A DNA stretch of 13,054 nt from Clostridiales bacterium (lineage in GTDB: Bacteria; Bacillota; Clostridia; Oscillospirales; Acutalibacteraceae): the NCBI GenBank assembly GCA_019417145.1, contig DXVY01000028.1, positions 1-13,054 of the forward strand, given 5' to 3'. Shown here piece by piece: positions 1-6,630 of this stretch. The notes beneath the pieces are model-generated. The model searched no databases. It worked only from the letters and a program-made list of their open reading frames with translations, and was not told the origin of the DNA. Position numbers and translations under genes: made by a program. Numbering within the stretch: position 1 is the first letter of the stretch; the number at the start of each line of letters is the position of its first letter.

Positions 1-7
1 TAAACAT
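1..7 (-). CDS. Possible first codons of a leftward gene (partial)
   Basis: On the minus strand an AAGGAG purine block (positions 16-11) is followed three bases later by ATG TTT at 7-2, running off the left edge. A plausible minus-strand promoter sits just upstream (30-58). The spacing between the ribosome site and ATG is shorter than usual and only two codons are visible, so product and frame cannot be judged. The true start may lie outside the window. Confidence 0.25.
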
Positions 8-29
8 CCTCTCCTTCCAGATTCTTTGC

Positions 30-58
30 ATTGTGCGCGCCGGGGCGAGCTGTTACAA
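30..58 (-). promoter_or_regulatory. Candidate leftward promoter overlapping a rightward one
   Basis: Reading the minus strand, TTGTAA (58-53) and CACAAT (35-30) are separated by 17 bases. Each matches the sigma-A consensus at four of six positions. Transcription would start near position 23, just before the ribosome-site-like sequence at 16-8. The call is moderate to weak because both hexamers are imperfect. Confidence 0.35.
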
Positions 59-59
59 T
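31..59 (+). promoter_or_regulatory. Candidate extended -10 promoter for the small membrane protein
   Basis: TACAAT at 54-59 (five of six matches) is preceded by TG at 51-52, giving an extended -10 element. A poor -35 (TTGTGC, 31-36) lies 17 bases upstream. The predicted start is near 66, about 30 bases before the GTG codon at 96. It uses almost the same bases as the leftward candidate, so the -10 of each overlaps the -35 of the other. Confidence 0.45.
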
Positions 60-95
60 AAAAAAGCGAGATAACCCGACCCGGAGGTGATAGAC

Positions 96-356
96 GTGCC
101 TGTACATACCGGCGCAGGGCGGAAGCTGGCCCCTCTGTCCCGCGTCCTGCTGATTTTAGGCGGCGAGCTTTCGATCCTGTTCAATGCCATAGCCGTGTGG
201 CTCTTTTCCGCCGCCAACCATATGCCTCGGCCTGCGGCCGCCTTTGCGGCGGCCGACCGCATAGCCGGTCTGGCGCTGCAGGCTCTGTTGCTGGCCGTGC
301 TGGTAGCCTTTGCCAACGACCTGGCCGCCCGGCTGCTGGCCAGAAGGGAAAAATAG
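96..356 (+). CDS. Small two-helix membrane protein, unknown function
   Basis: This is an 86-residue protein that I do not recognise. A full ribosome site, GGAGGTGA at 83-90, stands five bases before the GTG at 96. An in-frame GTG at 87 lies inside that ribosome site and is therefore an unlikely start. Two hydrophobic stretches can be seen, at about residues 14-37 (including LLILGGELSILFNAIAVWLF) and 55-78 (including LALQALLLAVLVAFANDLA). The short C-terminus is basic (ARREK), which suggests both ends lie in the cytoplasm. There is no signal peptide cleavage motif, cysteine or catalytic signature. The gene stands alone, converges on secDF, and shares the terminator about 210 bases downstream. 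The good ribosome site and codon pattern support a real gene; the function is unknown. Confidence 0.65.
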   Translation: MPVHTGAGRKLAPLSRVLLILGGELSILFNAIAVWLFSAANHMPRPAAAFAAADRIAGLALQALLLAVLVAFANDLAARLLARREK

Positions 357-452
357 CCCCGCCTTTCGCCCGCAAATATATACGTATATTTCGCCTGCCG
401 GGCCGGGCTTATACCTTTCTCCCTGGAGCCGGCCGCTGCCGGCGCGCATCCA

Positions 453-483
453 GCAGGCCGGCCCTGGCGGGCGGCCGGCCTGC
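453..483. repeat. Perfect 11-bp GC inverted repeat in 3' region
   Basis: GCAGGCCGGCC (453-463) and GGCCGGCCTGC (473-483) are exact reverse complements around a 9-base loop. A second, imperfect GC palindrome follows directly (about 481-503) and shares bases with the right arm, so only one can fold at a time. No T-run follows, so this is not a standard terminator. The rest of 357-563 contains no convincing gene, only a 12-bp AT palindrome centred at 383/384. Confidence 0.5.
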
Positions 484-563
484 CGCCCGCCGGCGGCGGG
501 CAGGATCCCTTTTCCCTCCTGAAAGGACAGCGCCCCTCCCTTTCTGTCTATTACAATAACACA

Positions 564-602
564 AATCGCCGCACAGATAAACTGTGCGGCGATTATTTTT
601 TT
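564..602 (+). terminator. Terminator between the convergent small gene and secF
   Basis: A 13-bp perfect stem (AATCGCCGCACAG at 564-576 with its complement at 582-594), a 5-base loop and then a run of seven T at 596-602 form a textbook rho-independent terminator on the plus strand. Read on the minus strand it comes 12 bases after the secF stop and is followed by the moderately U-rich TGTGTTATTG. It probably serves both convergent transcripts, better in the rightward direction. Confidence 0.85.
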
Positions 603-613
603 CTGATCGGTTC

Positions 614-1582
614 TTACTTTTTCTTGCCCTTGCCGGCGCTCTTTTGGGATTTCTTCTGCCGGGGATGCTTTTCCTTGTGCCAGATCCACCGGACCCACAG
701 GGGACCGGCCAGACACATGGAGGAGTAGCAACCGGCCACCAGGCCCACCGCCATGGGGATGGCGAAGCTGCGCAGGGTGGTCATGCCGAAGATTTCGGCC
801 ACAATGGCCACCGTGATCACCGCGATGAAGGTGGTGATGGTGGTATACAGGCTGCGGCCCATGGTCTCGTTGATGCTGTTATTGACCAACTGGCCCACCG
901 GCATGGCGGGGGACAGCCGCTTGTTCTCACGCACGCGGTCGTATATGACGATGGTATTGTTCAGGGAGTAGCCGAAGATGGTGAGGATCACGGCCATAAA
1001 ATTGGTATCGATCTGCAAACGGAAAACCGCGCAGGCCACAAAGGCCATGATGCAGTCGTGCACCAGCGCCACCAGCGCCATACAGCCGGCCGACAGGCCG
1101 CCGATCTTACGGAACCGGATGCCCACATAAATCACAATCAGCAGGGCCGCCAGCAAAACGGCGCAGATACTTTTGGCAAAAAAGCTGCGGGCGACGGTGG
1201 GGCTCACCGTATTGGAATCGCCCAGGGCGATTTGATTGTCCGGATAGGCCTCCACCAGGCCGTCGGTCAGGGCCTGTTGGGTCTCGGTGGTAACCGACTG
1301 GTCGCCCACCAGGGTGATAATCAGCTTGGAGGTGGTGCCCGCCATATCGGTGCTCTGGGTGACCGTGACCTGCCCGCCCAGCTTATCGGCCGCCAAGGCC
1401 CCCACGTCATCCAGGGAAACCTCGCCGGTATAGGTGTAGGTAAAACGGGTGCCGCCCTTAAAGTTGATGTCCATGCTGACGCCGAAGACGGCGGCGATCA
1501 CAATGCCGATGACCATGATCACGGCGGATATGAGAATATACTTCTTCAGGTTTTCAACAAAATGAAAATATCTCTTACGCAT
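614..1582 (-). CDS. secF: Protein translocase subunit SecF
   Basis: SecF works with SecD in the membrane, using the proton gradient to pull proteins out of SecYEG on the outer side. The 322-residue product has a first helix at about 16-36, the periplasmic-side motif INFKGGT (39-45), an extracellular P4-like domain, then five more helices with the family segment GYSLNNTIVIYDRVREN (204-220) and a basic Lys-rich tail (304-322). I chose the ATG at 1582 because GGAGGTG sits eight bases upstream. A TTG-type or earlier start at 1597 would place the ribosome site inside the gene. The start overlaps the last eight bases of secD, so translation is probably coupled. Odd point: the conserved Asp of the NDT motif is Asn here (N209), while the Arg of the following helix (R243) is kept. 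Identity is certain. Confidence 0.96.
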   Translation of the reverse strand: MRKRYFHFVENLKKYILISAVIMVIGIVIAAVFGVSMDINFKGGTRFTYTYTGEVSLDDVGALAADKLGGQVTVTQSTDMAGTTSKLIITLVGDQSVTTETQQALTDGLVEAYPDNQIALGDSNTVSPTVARSFFAKSICAVLLAALLIVIYVGIRFRKIGGLSAGCMALVALVHDCIMAFVACAVFRLQIDTNFMAVILTIFGYSLNNTIVIYDRVRENKRLSPAMPVGQLVNNSINETMGRSLYTTITTFIAVITVAIVAEIFGMTTLRSFAIPMAVGLVAGCYSSMCLAGPLWVRWIWHKEKHPRQKKSQKSAGKGKKK

Positions 1583-2951
1583 GCTTAGCACCTCCATAGA
1601 AAGACGGCTTGCGCAGCCCCTTGAACTTGGAAATGCCCTTAAGCATCAGCCTGCAGGCCCCCACGCCCATAATGAAGTTGAAGATGACGCCGATGAGCAG
1701 GGTGTAGCCGAAGGAATAAATGTTGCCGGTTATGGAAGAGCTGAAGAACTGCATAAGCGGGCTCAGCAGCTTGGCAAAGATATTGTCCGGGCTGCCGAAG
1801 GCGCCCATGAGGACGATGGCCACCAGGACGTTGGTCAGGTTGCCGTCCAGTATGGCGCTGAAGGCGCTGTGATACCCGGCGTCAATGGCGCCGTCAATGG
1901 TCTTGCCCTTGGCGAATTCCTCGCGGATGCGCTCGGAGGTGATGACGTTGGCGTCCACGCCCATACCGATGGAGAGGATAATACCGGCGATACCGGGGAT
2001 GGTCATGGTAAAGCTGGGGACAAAGGGGAAGAAACCGGAAATACAGGCGATCATGCCGCCCACCTGGCCCACCAGGCCGATACAGGCGATGACGCCCGGC
2101 AGCCGGTATTTCACGATCATCAGGATGCAAATCAGACCAAAGGCGATGGCGCCGGCCAGCAGCATGACGTTCAGGGCCTCGGCGCCCAATGTGGGACTGA
2201 CCACCTGCATCTTGGAGTTGTCCACCGTCAGCGCAAAGGGCAGGGAGCCGGCGTTGATCTGGTTGGCCAACTGGTTGGCCTCCTCGGCGTTGGCCATGCC
2301 GGTGATCACCGCGTTGCCGTCGGTGATGGCCTGGTTGACCGTGGGACTGGAGATGTTCTGGTCGTCCATCCAGATGGAGATGGTCTCACCCACCAGCCGG
2401 CCGGTGGCCTCGGCAAACTTATCGCTGCCGGCGGAGGTCAGCCGCAGCTGCACCACATATTCGCCGGTCTCCGGGTCCACGCCGGGCTGGGCGCTGTCGA
2501 TGTCCTCCGCGCCCTGGAGCACCACCGTGCCCGTGGAATCGGTTCCCTCGCGGAAGGTGAGCATGGCGGTGGCGCCCAGTTCTTCCACGGCCGTGCTGGG
2601 ATCAAATTCGGTCTCGTCGGCCTTCCAGGGGAAGCGGACGATAATCTGCTTGCTGTTTGTGTCCGCGTAGACCTCGCCGTCGGTGATATTCTGGTTGACC
2701 AGGCGGGTCTCAATGATCTCCTTGGCCGCGTCCATGTCCTCTTCGGTGATGCTGTCCACCTCGATGTCCGGCATGAACACCGCCTCCACACCGCCGCGGA
2801 TATCGATGCCCCAGCGGATGTCCTCAGCGCCCTTTATGTACACGTTCCTGTTGTCGCCGTAATAATTGCTCACCCCAAAGAAGGCGAGAAAGGTCAGCGA
2901 CAGAATCAGGATCGCGACGATAAAAAACGCCGGCTTGCCTACTCTTTTCAT
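1575..2951 (-). CDS. secD: Protein translocase subunit SecD
   Basis: SecD is the larger SecDF subunit, a proton-driven export motor. The 458-residue protein has helix 1 (about 8-26), the WGIDIRGG motif at 47-54 (family GLDLxGG), the large extracytoplasmic P1 region to about residue 255, and five further helices. The signature GIAGIILSIGMGVDANVITS (320-339) carries the essential Asp (D333) of the proton path. The loop before the last helix (about 384-410, GSPDNIFAKL to SITGNIY) is roughly 20 residues longer than in the E. coli protein; I recall similar loops in related Clostridia. The start at 2951 is set by GGAGG eight bases upstream; a TTG at 2966 is inferior. No yajC lies next to it. Expression is from the promoter at 3118-3146 through a leader of about 160 bases that contains a 48-codon frame. 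Confidence 0.97.
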   Translation of the reverse strand: MKRVGKPAFFIVAILILSLTFLAFFGVSNYYGDNRNVYIKGAEDIRWGIDIRGGVEAVFMPDIEVDSITEEDMDAAKEIIETRLVNQNITDGEVYADTNSKQIIVRFPWKADETEFDPSTAVEELGATAMLTFREGTDSTGTVVLQGAEDIDSAQPGVDPETGEYVVQLRLTSAGSDKFAEATGRLVGETISIWMDDQNISSPTVNQAITDGNAVITGMANAEEANQLANQINAGSLPFALTVDNSKMQVVSPTLGAEALNVMLLAGAIAFGLICILMIVKYRLPGVIACIGLVGQVGGMIACISGFFPFVPSFTMTIPGIAGIILSIGMGVDANVITSERIREEFAKGKTIDGAIDAGYHSAFSAILDGNLTNVLVAIVLMGAFGSPDNIFAKLLSPLMQFFSSSITGNIYSFGYTLLIGVIFNFIMGVGACRLMLKGISKFKGLRKPSFYGGAKHA

Positions 2952-3094
2952 CGGCCAATCCTCCAATATGTTAAACGTATGCGCAGGGCATTCTCATCCC
3001 CCTTGTCAAGGGAGACGCCCAGCGCCCAGGCAAAAAGAGAAACGCCGCCGCCTTTGCTGCACACCGGGCGCATCCACAGGCACATAGCGTTCAT
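2948..3094 (-). CDS. Candidate leader peptide upstream of secD
   Basis: A 48-codon frame fills most of the transcribed leader of secD. It begins ATG at 3094, about 16 bases after the predicted transcription start, and its TGA (2950-2948) overlaps the secD ATG as ATGA. The secD ribosome site GGAGG lies inside its codons 44-45 (Trp-Arg). The peptide has a basic start with MRPVCSK (8-14), an apolar stretch GGGVSLFAWALGVSL (15-29), an acidic turn DKGDE and a basic end RIRLTYWRIGR (38-48). There is no clear ribosome site in front of the ATG, and an in-frame stop at 3107 prevents a longer version. I infer a possible translational regulator. A chance frame in GC-rich DNA remains quite possible, and no known arrest motif is recognised. 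Confidence 0.4.
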   Translation of the reverse strand: MNAMCLWMRPVCSKGGGVSLFAWALGVSLDKGDENALRIRLTYWRIGR

Positions 3095-3117
3095 CCAATT
3101 GCGAACTTATAGGGCTA

Positions 3118-3146
3118 ATTATATAAGTTTTCACCAGTAAAGTCAA
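3118..3146 (-). promoter_or_regulatory. Strong sigma-A type promoter of secDF
   Basis: On the minus strand TTGACT (3146-3141, five of six) and a perfect TATAAT (3123-3118) are 17 bases apart. Transcription should start near 3111, leaving a leader of about 160 bases before secD. The leader can form two mutually exclusive pairings: GCGCCCGG (3071-3064) with CTGGGCGC (3029-3022), or ATGCGC (3073-3068) with GCGCAT (2984-2979). Confidence 0.85.
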
Positions 3147-3210
3147 TCGAATCCGCCGGTGTTTTTTCCGAAAGGTGGAATCGCACAAAACCCGGCAGTA
3201 TTTTTTGTGA

Positions 3211-3245
3211 TAAAAAAGAAGAAGGATGGACCCCACCCTTCTTCT
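3211..3245 (-). terminator. Terminator of the aminotransferase gene
   Basis: Read on the minus strand, a 13-bp stem (AGAAGAAGGGTGG at 3245-3233 with 3229-3217, one G-U pair) and a three-base loop are followed by a run of six T at 3217-3212. It begins about 22 bases past the stop codon, closes the aminotransferase transcript, and separates it from secDF. Confidence 0.85.
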
Positions 3246-3266
3246 GTATCCAGGCCGCAAGGCCTT

Positions 3267-4565
3267 CTATTTTTCGCAGCCCAGCAGCTTTTCCAGCGCG
3301 GCCAGCCGGACGGCGATACAGAGCAGCTCGGCGCCCAGGCGCATCTCCTCCACCGATGGGAAGGTGGGCGCAATGCGGATATTCCGGTCCCGGGGATCCT
3401 TTCCATAAGGGTAGGTGGCCCCCACGGTGGTCAGCACCATGCCGGCCTCCTTACAAAGGGTCTCCACCCTTTTGGCGCAGCCGTCCATGACGTTCAGGCT
3501 GATGAAATAGCCGCCACGGGGGCGGGTCCAGTCGGCGATTCCCTTTCCCGCCAGCTCCTCCTCCATCCGGTCGAGAACGGCGCGGAACTTGGGCCGCAGG
3601 ATCTGGGCGTGCCGACGCATATGGGCCTCCACGTCGGCCAGGGAATGGAACATGCGGGCATGGCGCAGCTGGTTGAGCTTGTCGGGACCGATGGTCTGGA
3701 AGCTCATCCGCCTTTTGAGCTCGGCGATGTTCCGGGGACTGGCGGCCTCGGCGGCGATACCGGCGCCGGGGAAGGTGATCTTGGAGGTGGACATGAACTG
3801 GAAGACCAAATCCTCGTTGCCCGTCTGCTTGCAGGCCTCATATATATTGAGCAGGCTGTCCCCCGTCTCCTCCAGATGATGCACCACGTAGGCGTTGTCC
3901 CAAAACACGCGGAAGTCCTGCGCCGCCGGCCGCAGGGCGGCGATCCGCCGGACGGTCTCGTCGCTGCAGGTGACCCCTTCGGGATTGGAGTATTTGGGCA
4001 CCACCCACATGCCCTTGACCATAGGATCCTTGACCAGCTGCTCCACCGCGTCCATATCCGGACCGGCGGGGGTCATATCCACCGATATCATTTCGATGCC
4101 GAAATATTCGCACACGGCAAAATGCCGGTCATAACCGGGGGTGGGACAGATGAATTTGACCTTCCCCTGCAACAGCCAGGGCTGGCAGCCGGCAAAGCCG
4201 GTATGCATGCCCTGGGAAACGGTGTCGAACATCAGATTGAGAGAGGAATTGCCGGCCACGATCATCTGCTCAGGCCCCACGCCCAGGATTTCGCCGAAAA
4301 GCTTTTTGAGCTCGGGCAGGCCGTCCAGCCCCCCGTAGTTGCGGCAGTCGATGCCGGTGGTGTTTTTAAAATCGGCCTCGTGGCTCTTGGGGTCCTCGTC
4401 GATCTGGTGGAAAAGGGCGCGGCTCAGGTCCATCTGATCGGCTCCCGGCTTGCCCCGGGACATGTCCAGCTTCAGTCCCCGGCCCTTAAAATCCTCGTAA
4501 CGAGCCTTGAGGGGCTCCAATTCGGCCAAAAGCTCCTCGCGCGTCATCTCACTGTACTTTGCCAT
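3267..4565 (-). CDS. PLP aminotransferase, Rv3722c/AspT-like (probable aspartate aminotransferase)
   Basis: This is a 432-residue fold-type I aminotransferase of the group that includes mycobacterial Rv3722c, reported as an aspartate aminotransferase (Pfam Asp_aminotransf, formerly linked with MocR-type). It would exchange amino groups between aspartate and 2-oxoglutarate using pyridoxal phosphate in the cytoplasm. Visible features are the N-terminal LKLDMSRGKPG (31-41), RNYGGLDGLPELK (75-87), AGNSSLNLM (104-112) at the cofactor phosphate, SNPEG with N194, FWDNAY with D223 and Y226, the Schiff-base lysine K262 in STSKITFPGAG, and the substrate-binding Arg in NIRIAP (R397). The ATG at 4565 is preferred, with GGAGGG ten bases before it. 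Upstream in-frame codons would lie in the hairpin of the leader. It is a single-gene unit. The substrate is inferred from the family, not shown. Confidence 0.88.
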   Translation of the reverse strand: MAKYSEMTREELLAELEPLKARYEDFKGRGLKLDMSRGKPGADQMDLSRALFHQIDEDPKSHEADFKNTTGIDCRNYGGLDGLPELKKLFGEILGVGPEQMIVAGNSSLNLMFDTVSQGMHTGFAGCQPWLLQGKVKFICPTPGYDRHFAVCEYFGIEMISVDMTPAGPDMDAVEQLVKDPMVKGMWVVPKYSNPEGVTCSDETVRRIAALRPAAQDFRVFWDNAYVVHHLEETGDSLLNIYEACKQTGNEDLVFQFMSTSKITFPGAGIAAEAASPRNIAELKRRMSFQTIGPDKLNQLRHARMFHSLADVEAHMRRHAQILRPKFRAVLDRMEEELAGKGIADWTRPRGGYFISLNVMDGCAKRVETLCKEAGMVLTTVGATYPYGKDPRDRNIRIAPTFPSVEEMRLGAELLCIAVRLAALEKLLGCEK

Positions 4566-4581
4566 GGCAATGATTCCCTCC

Positions 4582-4604
4582 AAAAAATCGGCGGCGCGCC
4601 GCCG
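4582..4604 (-). promoter_or_regulatory. Terminator-like hairpin in the aminotransferase leader
   Basis: A perfect 16-base palindrome CGGCGGCGCGCCGCCG (4604-4589) is followed on the minus strand by A and six T (4588-4582), immediately before the ribosome site GGAGGG (4581-4576). It can fold as a six-bp GC stem with a CGCG loop and a U-run. Its position between promoter and start codon suggests attenuation or control of ribosome access. That role is inferred from layout only. Confidence 0.5.
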
Positions 4605-4628
4605 TGCTATCATGTTATGAACGGGAAT

Positions 4629-4657
4629 ATTTTATAACATTTATCCCAAAGTTTCAA
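4629..4657 (-). promoter_or_regulatory. Promoter of the aminotransferase gene
   Basis: On the minus strand TTGAAA (4657-4652) and TAAAAT (4634-4629) each match the consensus at five of six positions and are 17 bases apart. The predicted start near 4622 gives a leader of about 57 bases that carries the palindrome described separately. Confidence 0.75.
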
Positions 4658-4746
4658 GGCCAAAAAGTCCCCGTCTTTCCATGTTTCGACGCGATTTATT
4701 TGTACAGTTAGGCATAAAAGAGGGCGACCGTCCTGTTTATTTTGTC

Positions 4747-4775
4747 TTGACAACCTATAGGGGAAAGCATAAAAT
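4747..4775 (+). promoter_or_regulatory. Promoter of RNase Y gene
   Basis: A perfect -35 TTGACA (4747-4752) and TAAAAT (4770-4775, five of six) are separated by 17 bases. The start is expected near 4782, with an AT-rich leader of about 130 bases before the GTG at 4912. The leader holds a small stem (TTCGGC 4806-4811 with GCCGAA 4820-4825) but no recognisable riboswitch. This promoter and the aminotransferase promoter diverge from the same 345-base gap, which otherwise shows nothing. Confidence 0.85.
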
Positions 4776-4911
4776 AAAAACAATGCGGTTAATATGCATA
4801 AAACCTTCGGCTGTGGCGGGCCGAACGTTACATGAAAATAACCCATTAGGCGAATCACGCGGCCTTATAAAAAGAACAGCGGTTTTTAGGATATAGGAGG
4901 TGTCTATACTC

Positions 4912-6459
4912 GTGTTGCCTTACATTTTGACGGGTGTGATCGCCGCGGTGGTGTTCGCGGTCGTCGGCTTTATCGCCGGCGGGGCGTACCGGCGCAGGAA
5001 GGCGGAGGCGGCCATCGGCTCGGCCGAGGACGAGGCCCGTCGCATTTTAAGCGAAGCCATGAAGGGCGCGGAGGCGCGCAAGAAGGAGGCCATGCTGGAG
5101 GCCAAGGATGAGATTCACCAGCTGCGCACGGAAGCGGACAAGGAGCTGCGGGAACGCCGCTCCGAGATCCAGCGGCAGGAACGGCGGCTATTGCAGAAGG
5201 AGGAATCCCTGGACCGGAAGATGGACAATCTGGAGGCCAAGGACGAAAACCTGCAAAAGCGCACCAAGGAGATCGAGGAAAGGCTGGAGGAGACCGAACA
5301 GATCAAAAAGAGCCAGTTTGAGATGCTGGAGCGGATCTCGGGCTTCACTACCGACCAGGCCAAGGACTACCTCATGGGCCAGCTGGAGGACGAGCTGACC
5401 CATGACAAGGCGGTCAAGATACTGGAATTTGAGCAGCAGTTCAAAGAGGATACGGATAAGAAAGCCCGGGAACTGATCTCCCAGGCCATTCAGCGGTGCG
5501 CCGCCGACCATTCCTCCGAATCCACCGTGTCGGTGGTGGCCCTGCCCAGCGACGAAATGAAGGGTCGCATCATCGGGCGGGAGGGCCGGAATATCCGGGC
5601 CCTGGAGACGGCCACAGGCGTGGACCTGATCATCGACGACACGCCGGAGGCCATCACCCTCTCCAGCTTCGACCCGGTCCGCCGGGAGGTGGCCCGCATC
5701 GCGCTGGAGAAGCTGATTCTGGACGGCCGCATTCATCCCGCCCGCATCGAGGAGATGGTGCGCAAGGCCCAGGCCGAAGTGGATCGCACCATCAAGCAGG
5801 AGGGCGAACGCGCCATGCTGGACGCCGGGCTGCACAACCTGCATCCCGAGCTGGTAAAGCTCCTGGGGCGGCTGCACTACCGCACCAGCTACGGTCAGAA
5901 CGTGCTCAACCACTCCCTGGAAGTCTGCTATCTGGCCGGCCTGATGGCGTCCGAGCTGGGCGAGGACGTGACCCTGGCCCGCCGCGCCGGTCTGCTGCAC
6001 GATATCGGCAAGGCGCTTGACCACGAACACGAGGGCTCCCACATCCAGCTGGGCGTGGAGGTAGCCAAGAAATACAGGGAATCCGAGGCGGTGGTCCACG
6101 CCATTCACGCCCACCATGGAGACGTGGAGGCCAGGACGGTCATCGCCTGCCTGGTTCAGGCCGCCGACGCCATATCGGCCGCCCGGCCCGGGGCCCGCCG
6201 CGAAAACATCGAAAGCTATATCAAGCGCCTGGAAAAGCTGGAGGAAATCGCCAATTCCTTCGAGGGCGTGGAACGCTCCTACGCCGTGCAGGCCGGCCGG
6301 GAAATCCGGATCCTGGTAAAGCCCGAGGTGATCAGCGACGATCAGATGGTGGTTGTGGCCCGGGATATCGCAAAGCGCATCGAAAGCGACCTGGAATACC
6401 CCGGCCAGATCAAGGTCAACCTTATCCGGGAAAACCGCGCCATCGACTACGCCAAATAA
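4912..6459 (+). CDS. rny: Ribonuclease Y
   Basis: This is a membrane-bound endoribonuclease that starts bulk mRNA decay in many Firmicutes. The 515-residue product shows the standard order: one N-terminal helix (about 4-25, ILTGVIAAVVFAVVGFIAGG), a long charged coiled coil (about 30-190), a KH RNA-binding domain with GRIIGREGRNIR (218-229), and an HD domain with LLHDIGKALDHEHEG in which H363 and D364 are the metal-binding pair. Length and residue numbers are close to those of B. subtilis RNase Y. AGGAGGTG at 4895-4902 points to the GTG at 4912; a GTG at 4900 is part of the ribosome site itself. The gene has its own promoter and terminator and lies directly upstream of ymdB, the order known in Bacillus. 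No motif is missing. Confidence 0.97.
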   Translation: MLPYILTGVIAAVVFAVVGFIAGGAYRRRKAEAAIGSAEDEARRILSEAMKGAEARKKEAMLEAKDEIHQLRTEADKELRERRSEIQRQERRLLQKEESLDRKMDNLEAKDENLQKRTKEIEERLEETEQIKKSQFEMLERISGFTTDQAKDYLMGQLEDELTHDKAVKILEFEQQFKEDTDKKARELISQAIQRCAADHSSESTVSVVALPSDEMKGRIIGREGRNIRALETATGVDLIIDDTPEAITLSSFDPVRREVARIALEKLILDGRIHPARIEEMVRKAQAEVDRTIKQEGERAMLDAGLHNLHPELVKLLGRLHYRTSYGQNVLNHSLEVCYLAGLMASELGEDVTLARRAGLLHDIGKALDHEHEGSHIQLGVEVAKKYRESEAVVHAIHAHHGDVEARTVIACLVQAADAISAARPGARRENIESYIKRLEKLEEIANSFEGVERSYAVQAGREIRILVKPEVISDDQMVVVARDIAKRIESDLEYPGQIKVNLIRENRAIDYAK

Positions 6460-6481
6460 TCTGTCCCGTTCAAAGCCTTTA

Positions 6482-6517
6482 AAAGGCGGCTGCCAACAGC
6501 AGCCGCCTTTTTCGTTT
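6482..6517 (+). terminator. Terminator of RNase Y gene
   Basis: A 12-bp perfect stem (AAAGGCGGCTGC 6482-6493 with its complement 6499-6510), a CAACA loop and a T-rich tail starting at 6508 lie 22 bases after the stop codon. It should end most rny transcripts before the repeat block and the ymdB promoter. Confidence 0.88.
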
Positions 6518-6630
6518 CATGCATTGCCCAGGGAGCCGGTAACTGCCGGCGACGGCCGGATGCAAAGGGCGCGGGTGCGCTTTCCTTATTGCCGCCGCCC
6601 CACCCTGCGCCCGGCCTTCCTTTCGGGTCC

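Noticed and set aside
584..1588. Long plus-strand open frame (334 codons) opposite secF
   Set aside because: It is the antisense shadow of secF, rich in His/Gly/Gln from GC-biased codons and without a ribosome site.
3004..3009. Perfect minus-strand TTGACA inside the secD leader
   Set aside because: No -10-like hexamer lies 16-18 bases downstream; the promoter at 3118-3146 is far better.
1581..3140. Plus-strand open frame of 519 codons opposite secD
   Set aside because: Antisense to a clear secD gene; composition (DGDG, HQ-rich) is typical of reversed GC-rich coding DNA.
3159..4637. Plus-strand open frame of 492 codons opposite the aminotransferase
   Set aside because: Antisense shadow; it even runs through the aminotransferase terminator and promoter region.
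4681..4896. Plus-strand open frame of 71 codons before rny
   Set aside because: Its ATG lies upstream of the strong promoter at 4747-4775, it has no ribosome site, and the AT-rich region looks like promoter and leader DNA.
5188..6117. Minus-strand open frame of 309 codons opposite rny
   Set aside because: Antisense to an intact RNase Y gene with conserved KH and HD motifs; no ribosome site.
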